Of a stretch of DNA of 64,000 nucleotides, positions 1 through 9,608 are shown piece by piece. Origin of the DNA: Zygnema cylindricum (Eukaryota > Streptophyta > Zygnematophyceae > Zygnematales > Zygnemataceae); assembly GCA_037447655.1 (NCBI GenBank), contig JBBHKE010001763.1:43554-107553 (forward strand). Reading direction: 5' to 3'. Made by a program: the position numbers and the translations under genes. Under the pieces are notes generated by a model, which made no database searches, was not told where the DNA came from, and saw only the letters and a program-made list of their open reading frames with translations. The stretch's first letter is position 1, and the number at the start of each line of letters is the position of its first letter.

Positions 1-1
1 T

Positions 2-871
2 GACCTAGGAGAAGTAGAATACTGTCTTGGCATTTTTGTCGGTCGAAATCGACCATCCAAAACCTTATATCTATCCCAAGAGAAATATATCAATGAAATC
101 CTCACCAGATTTTCAATGTCAGATTGTAGCCCGATTTCCACTCCATTGGACCCCAATGTAAAGCTTATCAAAAACTCCGGTGGGCCTGTCCCCGGAGCCA
201 CCCATGACCTTTATCGTTCCATTGTTGGGAGTCTCATGTATGCTATGACAGGGACGCGTCCTGACATAGCAGTAGCAGTTGGACAGCTCAGTCAATTTGT
301 GTCTAACCCTTCAGCAGATCACCTCCTTGCTGCCAAACGAGTTCTTCGATACCTCCAAGGGACAAAATGCCTCAAGCTCACCTTCACTGGCTCCTCTTCG
401 CCTGAGCTGGTTGGTTTCTGTGATGCGGACTGGGGGGGAGATTTGGACTCTCGACGCTCCACTACCGGAGTGTGTTTTTCCCTTCATGGCGCCCTCATTT
501 CCTGGTCTTCCAAGAAGCAACCAACCGTTGCTCTTTCCTCCACGGAATCAGAATATATGGCTGCCACTCATGCCACCAAGGAAGCAATCTGGTTGCGATT
601 TCTCCTCTCGAATCTTCAGTTTCCACAACCATCCGCGACTGTCATCTACAGCGACTCCCAAGGTTCCCTTGCCCTTATGGGCAATCCCGTACACCATCGC
701 AGGACTAAACATATCGACATTCAGTTCCACTTCACACGCGACGCCATTTCTGCCGGTACTGTCAAGTTCACCTACTGTCCCACCTCCAAGCAGCTGGCCG
801 ACTTCCTCACAAAGGCTCTAGCCCGGCCTCAGTTCGAAATTCATCTGTCCAACTCCGGCCTTCGATTCTAA
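2..871 (+). CDS. Ty1/copia retrotransposon polyprotein, 3' part (end of reverse transcriptase plus RNase H)
   Basis: The frame is open from the window edge to the stop TAA at 869-871, so the 5' part of the polyprotein is missing. Visible in order are the end of the copia reverse transcriptase (YCLGIFVGRN near the start; LYRSIVGSLMYA and TRPDIAVAVGQLSQF further on) and the integral RNase H region with DADWGGD, SSTESEYMA, DSQGSLAL and HHRRTKHIDI, the characteristic order for Ty1/copia. The last ~290 codons show no stop or frameshift, suggesting a fairly recent insertion. A purine tract and LTR follow directly. The element lies in the same orientation as the Strawberry-notch gene downstream and probably inside one of its introns. 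The other open frames over 279-821 are shadows of this one. Confidence 0.93.
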   Translation, partial: DLGEVEYCLGIFVGRNRPSKTLYLSQEKYINEILTRFSMSDCSPISTPLDPNVKLIKNSGGPVPGATHDLYRSIVGSLMYAMTGTRPDIAVAVGQLSQFVSNPSADHLLAAKRVLRYLQGTKCLKLTFTGSSSPELVGFCDADWGGDLDSRRSTTGVCFSLHGALISWSSKKQPTVALSSTESEYMAATHATKEAIWLRFLLSNLQFPQPSATVIYSDSQGSLALMGNPVHHRRTKHIDIQFHFTRDAISAGTVKFTYCPTSKQLADFLTKALARPQFEIHLSNSGLRF

Positions 872-884
872 CCAAGAGGGGGGG
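872..884 (+). other. Polypurine tract of the copia element
   Basis: A short run ending in seven or more G lies between the polyprotein stop and the TGTTAAAG that begins the LTR. This is the expected plus-strand primer position. Confidence 0.75.
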
Positions 885-1393
885 TGTTAAAGTTATTTCT
901 TTGTTAGAATCTTCGGACTAGCCCTACCTTTGTTAATAACGCAAACCGGTATTCCAGTTTGCGTTATCTAGCTAGTTAGAGCAGTCTAGCCTATGCTTTT
1001 CACCTAGCTCAGTTTTTTGATGTTCTTTCAGTTTCTATTTCAGTTTCAGTTTTATGTATTAGTTATCTATTTCTGTTTTCTACTCCTGAAGCTTCTTAGA
1101 AGCGCACACTGCAGCCACTGTAGTATGTGACAGTTTCCGCCAGTAGATCTGATCCTTAGATCTCCCTGACACCTAAGGATCCCAACTCTGCCTTTTCGGC
1201 AAATAAGCCAAATGACCCTTCAGAGTCACATAAGCTCCCTAGATCTTGAAAGGTCATACTAATGACTTTCTCTCTTCTACTTAATCGACAAACTCTGTAT
1301 TGTTTACTACCAATTAAAAAGGAATACAATTTGTCTCCCTTTACCTTTGTCCTTTTATTATTTCCATCCCACTTTGTCTGCTGCCATGTCTAC
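885..1393 (+). mobile_element. 3' LTR of the copia element (right end approximate)
   Basis: The LTR begins with TGTTAAAG immediately after the polypurine tract. The right end is not certain because the 5' LTR is outside the window. The end given here is the CA of TCTACA at 1388-1393, which would make an LTR of about 509 bp. No internal open frame of note is present. Comparing with the upstream 5' LTR would fix the boundary. Confidence 0.5.
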
Positions 1394-1470
1394 AATTCCT
1401 ATAGATACCATGTTGGAAATCGGCGATATTCAACTTATCGCATGGGCGCCAAAGTGTTAACTTTGGAAAA

Positions 1471-1542
1471 TGGCCAAGCCGGGGATCGAACCCGGGACCT
1501 GTGCAAACCGTACACTAGCTCTACCAACTGAGCTACCCGGTC
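1471..1542 (-). tRNA. tRNA-like sequence (tRNA pseudogene or tRNA-derived SINE head)
   Basis: The minus strand reads GACCGGG, TA, GCTC-loop-GAGC (D arm, with the A-box text TAGCTCAGTTGG), a poor anticodon arm, then CCGGG-TTCGATC-CCCGG (T arm, B box GGTTCGATCCC) and CTTGGCC. TTTT follows the 3' end directly, as a pol III terminator would. The acceptor stem has one mismatch and two G-T pairs. The anticodon stem is weak and position 33 is not T, so no amino-acid identity can be given. A decayed tRNA or the head of a SINE fits better than a working tRNA. The open frame across it on the minus strand (VAQLVE...SRVRSPA) is a typical tRNA translation artefact. Confidence 0.55.
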
Positions 1543-2074
1543 GATGTGTACGCAAGCGCCTAATACCGAATTTATACGGCGATTAGCGGCGCACTGGCGA
1601 ACCAGCTTAGAGCGCGATACACATGTGTGGAGTCCAAAGTGGACAGTTCTCCAACAGGAACTATTTCCAGTTGTAAAGATCATGTGTTCTAAACTGATAT
1701 GTTTATTATTGTCTGTGTCTATTATTGACCGCGTAACTGAATTCCTAACCGTTTGTGGAAGTTGTAGCTTTATGGCCTCCTTCTAGTCGAATTAATGACT
1801 TGTTGCACTCAAACTATGTTCAATTGAAGCGAAATCTCCGGTTAACTTTGTTTCATCTAGCAGTGCATTAATGAAAACAATTGAAAAAAGCAATTGGACA
1901 ATGGTATTTGTTGTTCAATTCATCTTACAACAAAGATTATGCCGTTTTTTCTGGGTCAGTCATGCAAGACAGCCGAACTGTCTAATTAACTGAAGCTTTG
2001 ATCAAAAGTGGTTGCTTATAATTCCTTTGTTTATTAATTCAAGTTTTTTTTTATATGGTGGTATGGCCATACAG

Positions 2075-5000
2075 GAGATAAATATTCAAGAGCAAAAGAA
2101 CTTCATGAATGGTAAAAAACACATCGCCATAATTAGCGAGGCTGCTTCTTGTGGAATATCGCTCCAGGCAGATCGACGAGTTCCAAACCAAAGGAGACGG
2201 TTACATATCACTTTAGAGTTGCCATGGAGCGCAGAAAAGGCAGTACAACAGTTTGGGAGGTCCCATCGTTCAAATCAGGTTTCTGCCCCGATTTATCGCA
2301 TTTTAATGACGAATTGTGGAGGAGAAAAACGATTCGCATCTTCGGCCGCAAAACGACTTGAGGTGGAGACTATCTTCTTTGCCCTATTACATTAAATTGG
2401 TTGCGTGTTTCCTGGGGTAACATTCTTGCTTATGCCTGTGGACTTGATGAACTGAACAACAGTTCTAGGAACTCGTTTAATTGCTTAAATGTACTTGCCA
2501 AATAATGAAACATCTTGCCTCATTAGACAGGTATCTGTTATATTTTGCGAAGGTGTCTCACATTGTATCACTGGTTATCTATAAAAACTTGCAACCCAAA
2601 CTGTCAAGTGGATTACCGAATTGTACATGAATTTGTCTGTTGTGTAATCAACACAGATCGTGGCTTAATTGGTCCAACTGATTTAACTCAACCCAACTCA
2701 ACTCTATTTTTTTAACTTAGAGCGTTGTTCCATTAGGCGGTCTCAGTAAATGTCAAAAATCCGTTTACTGAAGCCATCGTTCCATTGTGTCGGGTCAGTA
2801 ATCGACATTTTATTTGCGTGGCAAAACTTGATTGGTCCACGTAATAGATGAATAAGATTTTGGAAATCTTTAAAGAATCTCTGACAGCAAATTGTGACCA
2901 CATATTCGTACTGGCGAAGGTAAAAAGTAACTCGTACGACGTATTGAATAAAATCTGTACGGGCGGACGAAACTTAAGATTTGTAAAAGCGTACGAAAAT
3001 GTCAAAATGGTTTAGTGGATGGCAACAGACGTGTGAAACAATATCCTCCGTCAAAGATTTTATTGCGGCTTCCGGTGGCCTCGCATCCTCCCTGGCGGAA
3101 GGCACATGTCATATGCAACGTGTACCCACCTGGTCGCGCGGTCGTCGTGGATATTTGTTCACTTTTCCACGAGGCACGATGCTATTCGTTCAGGCGCTAA
3201 GAATTGACCTACTCCTGGTCACTTGTTGCGAACTGAAAGTGTCAGACGATGGAGTATCCGATTATGCATCCGACGGTCCACGTTTACGCCCAGAAACGTG
3301 GAGAATCAAATCCCTCATACAGTAGGCTTGTTTTTGTGACATTTTATTTTTTTTGCTACGGCACTGTACGAAAGAGTACGGCTTTCAGTAGACAACGGCA
3401 TTTTTTCCCTAATGGAACCTTACCCTTATTGCCTTTCCTCCACGGGTGGATTTGTATTCACAGAGCCTTGGTGCTTTACTAAGAGGTGATCGACGAGCTG
3501 TTGGAGCCGGCCCAGAATTGAAGGAGTTCAACGTCGATAACATGGTAATATAATAACATATGTAATGTAATAACATATGTAATATAATAGCATAAGTAAT
3601 ATCTTTGGTCGTTTCAGTTGTTTTTCTTTTTGTAAATATTTGTAAAACATCCTGAGAAATCCGGAGAAACTCCGAAAACCCTAGAAAACATCGTGACATA
3701 TAGGTCCAGAAGTACTAGGATGAGGCGGAGGCTTCATTGATTATGTTAGACATCTTTATCGGCCTATATGAAATAGCATATATTAAATTGGTCTGGAGAG
3801 GGGTACAAACAGAGAGAGAGAGAGATGTGGTGGCAGAGTTTTGCTAGAAAACGTTTTCATGGATGACTTCTATTATCTGGTTGTCTTATTTTAATTTCAT
3901 TCAAGGCGTTGGAGTCACTTTTGTCTGGAATTTTTGTAATTGCTGTTGTCGATTTAAGAAAATAAACTTGCGAGGTAGTTATTCATACATAAAGGATCTT
4001 TGAATCTCTGAGCATAATATTATGTGTCCCTAAATTGGCTCCTACTTAAAATGTCCATATCATCCTCGACTTTTTTTGTAACTGAAGGAAATCGTCATAT
4101 TTTGGTTGCGCTTCGTGATTGGAAGAGATAATAACTTCATGGTGATTGTACTCACTCATCTTTCAAAAACCCTCAAAAACCTTTAAAAACCTTGTGAATT
4201 TTGCAGTATGGTGCAAAAGCTTTGAGGCACATGGTGTTGGACATAATGTCCTACAAATGCTCCTTCGATGTTAATTTACCAACATGCCCTAATAATGAGG
4301 TGAGTTTTCACACGGGAAACCAGTCTAAAATTTTCGCACACTTAGTTATAACACAATTGACCTGTAGCTTTTTTTGCTGTCCTCTCATCCTATATTCTTT
4401 CTCCCTTTGGTCTGCAGAATTTTATTTTTTCAGGACCTGTACACTGTCCTTCCCTACTAGAGCTGATATTACTTAGTTGATTATAACATTTAGGCATTTT
4501 TTGACTAATAATTATAACTGTGTTGATAAAACCAAATAAAGAAGTGCACACTATGCCATTATGTCACCCAACCCTAAATTGGTATTTTTGAGTCTAAGTC
4601 TCCTTAGGACTTTTAATTTTTTTACTGTAATGACTAAGTCGCTTAGTTTCCCCGGGGGACTTAAAGACATGATGTGGGAGACGCCACAGGAATACTAGTG
4701 AGCATTTTGAGTTTTTTTTTCGTTTTTGGATAGATAAGTTTTGTACATGGGCTTGAGTCTTTTACGGTGTCCTTTAGTGCTCATTTGGAGTCCTTTAATA
4801 AAGTTCAATTGTTTAGTGTATTGGTTTCCGGGCAATGTATAGTGTTGTATATTGCCGGTGTGGTACTTATAGTTGACGTGTGCCTCTTTCTAAGTAGTAT
4901 AGATGTCAGTAAATTGTCTAATCTTGTGATTAGGAGACCTGTTGCTTTTCACATCAAATATTAGGTTTAGCAAAACTTTTTCTGGAAGTTGAGGTTCTAG

Positions 5001-8000
5001 GCAAAATTTTGATGTACAAACTTGTATATTATTTTTTCAGCGTTCAGAATCTTTCCTGTTCCTTGTTTCTCGCTCTTGTTTTCCCTCTCTTTTGCAGGAT
5101 TTTCAAACCTACTCAAAGAAACTGATAATTGCAGCAGGATTGGCATATGAAGATACTAGGTTTGTGAAATTTGAACTTTTTACTTTTAGGGAGACCTGTA
5201 AGAGAGTTTTAAACTTTTTTGTAACCGATTGTTATACTTTTGTGTTTTAAAAAACAGTACTAGGCCATAAAATTGTTGCTGCACTAGGGTTTTAAAACAT
5301 AATCTATCTACTCTTTAATTTCACCCTCACTAATGATCTGATGTCAACTTTTTTAAATAATGTATTCCCGATAGTTTTTTTTTTACCTTCTCGTTCTTAA
5401 AACAACTTGAGTTAAAATCTTTCGCTATGTTATGTGTCTGGTGTTCTTGTTTAGTATAGACTTTCAAGGTCCTTTAGGGCGTCTTTTTTTTATTTTTTTC
5501 AAGTTTGTTATGTGTGCGTGTTTGTACTTTTGAAAGGAATATTTGTTTTGGCAAACTCTACAAAACCCTAAAAAGCCTTTCCTTCAGTTCTGATTCAGAA
5601 GTTTTGGCCTTTTGTGGGAAAACAGCACCGAACGTATTGAATTGTTAAAAGTTACACAGTTTTTGAATCGCATTCTCGGTCTCTCTTTTTCCGACCAAGA
5701 ATTGTTGTTCAATCACTTCTCGCAATACTATGACCATATCGGTAAGTGGAAGTTGAATCGTAAGGATGTACATAATTTATGTTTTTGGTTCTTAAGTCCA
5801 GAGTTAATGAGAGTCCGAAGCTTCGTTCCTGTTTAAAGCTTAGTTTCCACATGGTTATGAAATTGAATAAGAGTAAGAGTAAAGAGTAAGAGTGTTTTGT
5901 TGTTTTGTCATTATATTCTGGAGATCTATGTGAGAGTGGGAATTTCCAGTGGGATAATAATACAGCTTTTGAAATTAAAGTGACTTAAAATTGAAATATT
6001 ACTATATTGGGAGTCTCCCTAAGAGTAGTTTTTTGCCAGGAGATTTCCGATTTTTGATGTTTCCGTGAGATGGACATTGCAGCATTAAAACAAGACTAGG
6101 CTTGTTTTTTTTGTTTGGGAAATTTTTAAACCAGTTAGGTTTCCGGAAATTGTACTGTTAATTGACTTTAACTGAATCATGTCGTTATCATTGTGAGATT
6201 TATTACATCAGCTCAATTAAGCATAATATTGAGTTAGATCCTAAAGGAAACCGTGAATAGCAGGGATAATTTTAGTACGCCGTTTATTACTAATAGAGTT
6301 GACGTATTTTTCACTTTTCAAACTCGTTTTTTTCCATGCATATTTCTTGAATTTTCCATCAGAATATTATGATTGAAAGGAAATCAAAGATAAACTTAAA
6401 CATGACGAAGTGAAATAATATTAATTCAATATTAAAGTCTGGATACTATTCTGGAATTTGTTCGTAAAATCAGGTGATAGTCCCTCATTTCCACCCAAAA
6501 CGGTAAAGAACAAAATGCTAAAGAAAAAAAACAAGATATTCATTAAATTAATCCAATCAATGAATCAATTAATCTTTTTTGGTGTGGTTTCTGTGGTTGG
6601 GGCAGTCAAAAAATTCAGAGCAATGGGGCATTATGATGAGGGAATTCTCTCTCTAAAAGGACAGAGCATTCGAATGCTTCCGGGATACCCACAAGTCATA
6701 TACAAGGATCCTATCTATCTTAAAGAGGCAAAACTGGTAAATACCCATTTAATATTATGATGGGAATATACATGATTTCATTAAAGAAGGATATGATTGG
6801 TCTTCCAGAGATGTCCATTCGTGAACTGCTGTTGACCTCAGTTTTTGTCTTGTTTTTGGATAATTGTTGGGAATTTTCTACTTTTTTGTTAAAAGTGGTC
6901 AAGATTTCTGTTGTTTATGCTGTCATATGCTTATTATTTGAGTTTACTAAATCAAAATGTTTTGGAAATGCTTTTTATGAAGAAAGTTTCGCAAAGTTGG
7001 ACTAAATAGATTGCTGATTAGTATCATTGCTTATCCACACTAATTTTTGGTAAAAGTTTAAAGGAACCAGATATTTTCTCCACTCAACCTCAGGTTGTCA
7101 GTTTGGGAAGCACATTTTTCCCAATTTCCCTTCTAAAAAAGCACAAGGGTTTTAGGGTTTTTTAGGGTTTTTAGGGTTAAAAAACCCTAAAAAAACCTAA
7201 CCTTTAAAAAACCCTTAAAATAAAATTTGTAAATTTAGTATTATAGTTGATAAATAGTTTGGACAACTCCAATGGTGGTACTACGGCCTTACCAAATTCC
7301 CAGTCCTCGTGTGACGTGACAGGCAAAGCTTGAGCTTGATCGAGGAATCAGTTGGGAGGGAATAAAGCAGAAATGGGACGAGGATCAGAAAGACAATTTT
7401 GCGACGTTCGATTCAAAAAATGGGTTTTGGGTTTCTTCATACTGTGGCGATGAAATCCTGGGTATCCCTCCAAAAGTCCTACTTGCGACAGCAATTGGTG
7501 GAGACACTTCTTATAATCCGATATTTCGCAAATATCGAATCCAAACTCCTAATCTTAATGGATACAAAACTTGGACGCTGGAGAAAGTTGAGGAAATGTG
7601 GAAGAAAACGACAATCGAAAAGGTAAAAATTGGATATTTTGTTGCTGTTTTGTTTCCAGTGGAGGTAAGTATGAAGGAAACTTAGGAAACTGTCAGTTTA
7701 TGTTTTATTGTTGCTTAGTCTAAAACTTCCACGAATGTGTTAAGTTCTATTTCTGTGTGAGTTCTTTTCTTATTTCTCCACTACGTTTTTTTTTCCCCTT
7801 ATTTGGTGTTGCAAGGTGGATCGGAGTTCTGTCACTGGGAGAATTTTTACATTATTTTCTGGTCTTTTAACTTTTTTATTTTGTTGTTGAGCCTTTAAGT
7901 TTTCTAGGTTGTTTTTTTATTAACTCATTGAAAGTTTTTCTACGGTTTTTAAGCTGTTTGTGTTCGGATGATGACCAATAGTTCAAGGGCTGTTGAGAAT

Positions 8001-9608
8001 CTTAACCCTAGAAATCCTTAAAAAACCTTAAGGGGCCCTAAAACAACCTCGTTTCGTTTTTTTGTTTGCAGGCTGAAAAATCTTGGAGGTTTTGGTACGA
8101 ACGAACTGAACGGAAGTGTGAACATGGACCCAGTTGCAAAACGAGCACCTGCCATGTTGGAACTCGCATGCAAAACCACGATCTCATTATCGGTAGGCAA
8201 ACTATAACTTCAAATTAATGATAATAGTCTTCATTTTTTAACCGAAATGATTAAGTAGCCCTTTTTTCTTCCCAAATACTAGGACTCATCCTTTCCCTCT
8301 TTTCCCTCTCCCGCTCTCTCCCTCTCCATCCTGCTCTCTCCCGCTCCCTCTCCCTCGCTCCCGCTCCCTCCCCCTCTCCCTCTCCTCTCTCCCTCTCCCT
8401 CTCCATCTCCCTCTCCCCCTCCCTCTCCCACTCCCTCTCCCTCTCCCTCTCTCTCCACCTCCTCCTCAAACGTGTGACTCTGGCCGTCCCTGAAGAACTT
8501 GTGTTGGCCGTGTTGAAAAAAAATGAAGAGTCGTCTCACTAACAAGAAAAAAAAATAAAAAATGATACCTTATTGATTGACTTTTGACTTATTGATGTTT
8601 TTCTCTTTTTTCTGTCTCTCCATCAGGTCATCCTTTATCTATTTTCAAAGATCTCTGGGAAATAAGAAAGGGGAAACAGAGTGAACGTATCCTTCGGGTC
8701 GTTAGGGCGGAGCTCGATGATGGCTCGAAATTACTTGGGATTCAAGGTTCGTTTCTGATTATTATTGTTCGTTCATAATTGTGATTGTTTGTTTATTATT
8801 ATTATTGAAAGTCGTAGACTCGGAAGTTTTGGTAGTCGTCTTTTTTTCACTTTTTTTTTTTTTTTTCAGTTTTCGGTTAACTATCGTTGATCCGTTGACT
8901 TTTTTGTTTAACGAAGTTTTGCAATCTTCGTTTTTTACTTGCAATCGGTGTCATATTGTGGTCCTCACATGTTTAACATGCATAATAATGTTTGTTAAAT
9001 AGTGTACGTATTATATATTATGTAAAATGTGTTCTGTATTTTGTATTATGTATTATATGTAATAATGTATCTATTATAATAATACACGTGATTTAATTAA
9101 ATTTTTGCATTGCTATGCATGTTAAAGTCTTTTTTTTTTAATAATGCAAATGTTTATTTCAAAAAGTTGAAGGAAGTCAAGAATCTAAAAAAAAAATATC
9201 AGTTTGGTATATGTTCAATCTTAAACTCTCTTATTCGTCCTCTTTTGAGCAAATCTTCCCTCTCTTGTGACTTTTGCAGAATCTTTTGTTTTACTTTTTC
9301 TTTTACTTTTTTTGGCCTCCTTTCTAACTTTTTCTTTGTCTGACCTTTTTTGACCTTTTTTTATTTTTTTTCCTTTTTTCTTGACTTTCTTTCTGGTGGC
9401 TCTTTTGACTCTTTTTTACTTTTTTGTGGAATTTTTAAACCTTCTTTTTGCGTCTTACTTTTGACTTTTTTTGACTTTTTTCTTTGCTTCTTTTTTCTTT
9501 TTTGTCTTTTTTTTTTGTTGTTTTTTGACCATTTTTGCAGTGAAATTGCGGGAAATTCAGCCGTTGCTTGACCGTCTTGGACTGCCCGAAAATTTTGTCG
9601 CTTTTTAA
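2075..9608 (+). CDS. SBNO: Strawberry-notch (SBNO/FORGETTER1-type) helicase, C-terminal ten exons
   Basis: Exons: 2075-2362, 3464-3544, 4207-4299, 5098-5159, 5599-5741, 6606-6736, 7323-7622, 8072-8192, 8627-8746, 9541-9608. Phases agree at every junction, giving 468 codons plus stop. Exon 1 holds the end of the SF2-like helicase core, with [32 protein letters not shown] and the arginine-finger motif [11 protein letters not shown], followed by GGEKRFAS and [16 protein letters not shown] across the first junction. The remaining exons follow the SBNO C-terminal domain: [28 protein letters not shown], a Cys/His cluster [13 protein letters not shown], and the end [14 protein letters not shown]. 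The family assists chromatin access and transcription in the nucleus. The N-terminal half must lie left of the window; 1450-2075 contains no further exon. Intron lengths and composition look normal, so this is probably a live gene with a copia insertion upstream in an intron. Confidence 0.93.
2719..3427. mobile_element. Possible MITE in an SBNO intron
   Basis: The left end reads GTTCCATTAGG and, further in, CCGTTTACTGAAGCC. The right end read in reverse gives GTTCCATTAGGG and CCGTTGTCTACTGAAAGCC. A TTA lies next to each end. The interior has only chance open frames. A TTA target with this type of terminal repeat would suggest PIF/Harbinger, but the match is partial. Confidence 0.4.
7147..7218. 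repeat. Short interstitial telomere-like repeats (TTTAGGG type), head to head
   Basis: In an SBNO intron, several degenerate TTTAGGG/TTTTAGGG units are followed at once by AAACCCTAAA-type units on the same strand, making a small inverted arrangement. TTTAGGG is the plant-type telomere motif. Isolated CCCTAAA-like words also occur near the 3' ends of neighbouring introns (about 5565, 8000-8040). Confidence 0.6.
8281..8464. repeat. CT-rich low-complexity tract (SBNO intron)
   Basis: Degenerate CTCTCC/CTCCCT units occur just before the 8627 exon. The glutamate/arginine-rich open frames on the minus strand here are translations of the repeat and not genes. Confidence 0.85.

Noticed and set aside
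1435-1683. Minus-strand open frame of 82 codons
   Set aside because: It runs through the tRNA-like sequence; VAQLVE and SRVRSPA are classic tRNA translation artefacts.
2999-3325. 108-codon plus-strand open frame
   Set aside because: It lies inside an SBNO intron and the putative MITE, with no family resemblance and no splice support.
8251-8545. Glutamate/arginine-rich minus-strand open frames
   Set aside because: Translations of a CT-rich intron tract inside SBNO.
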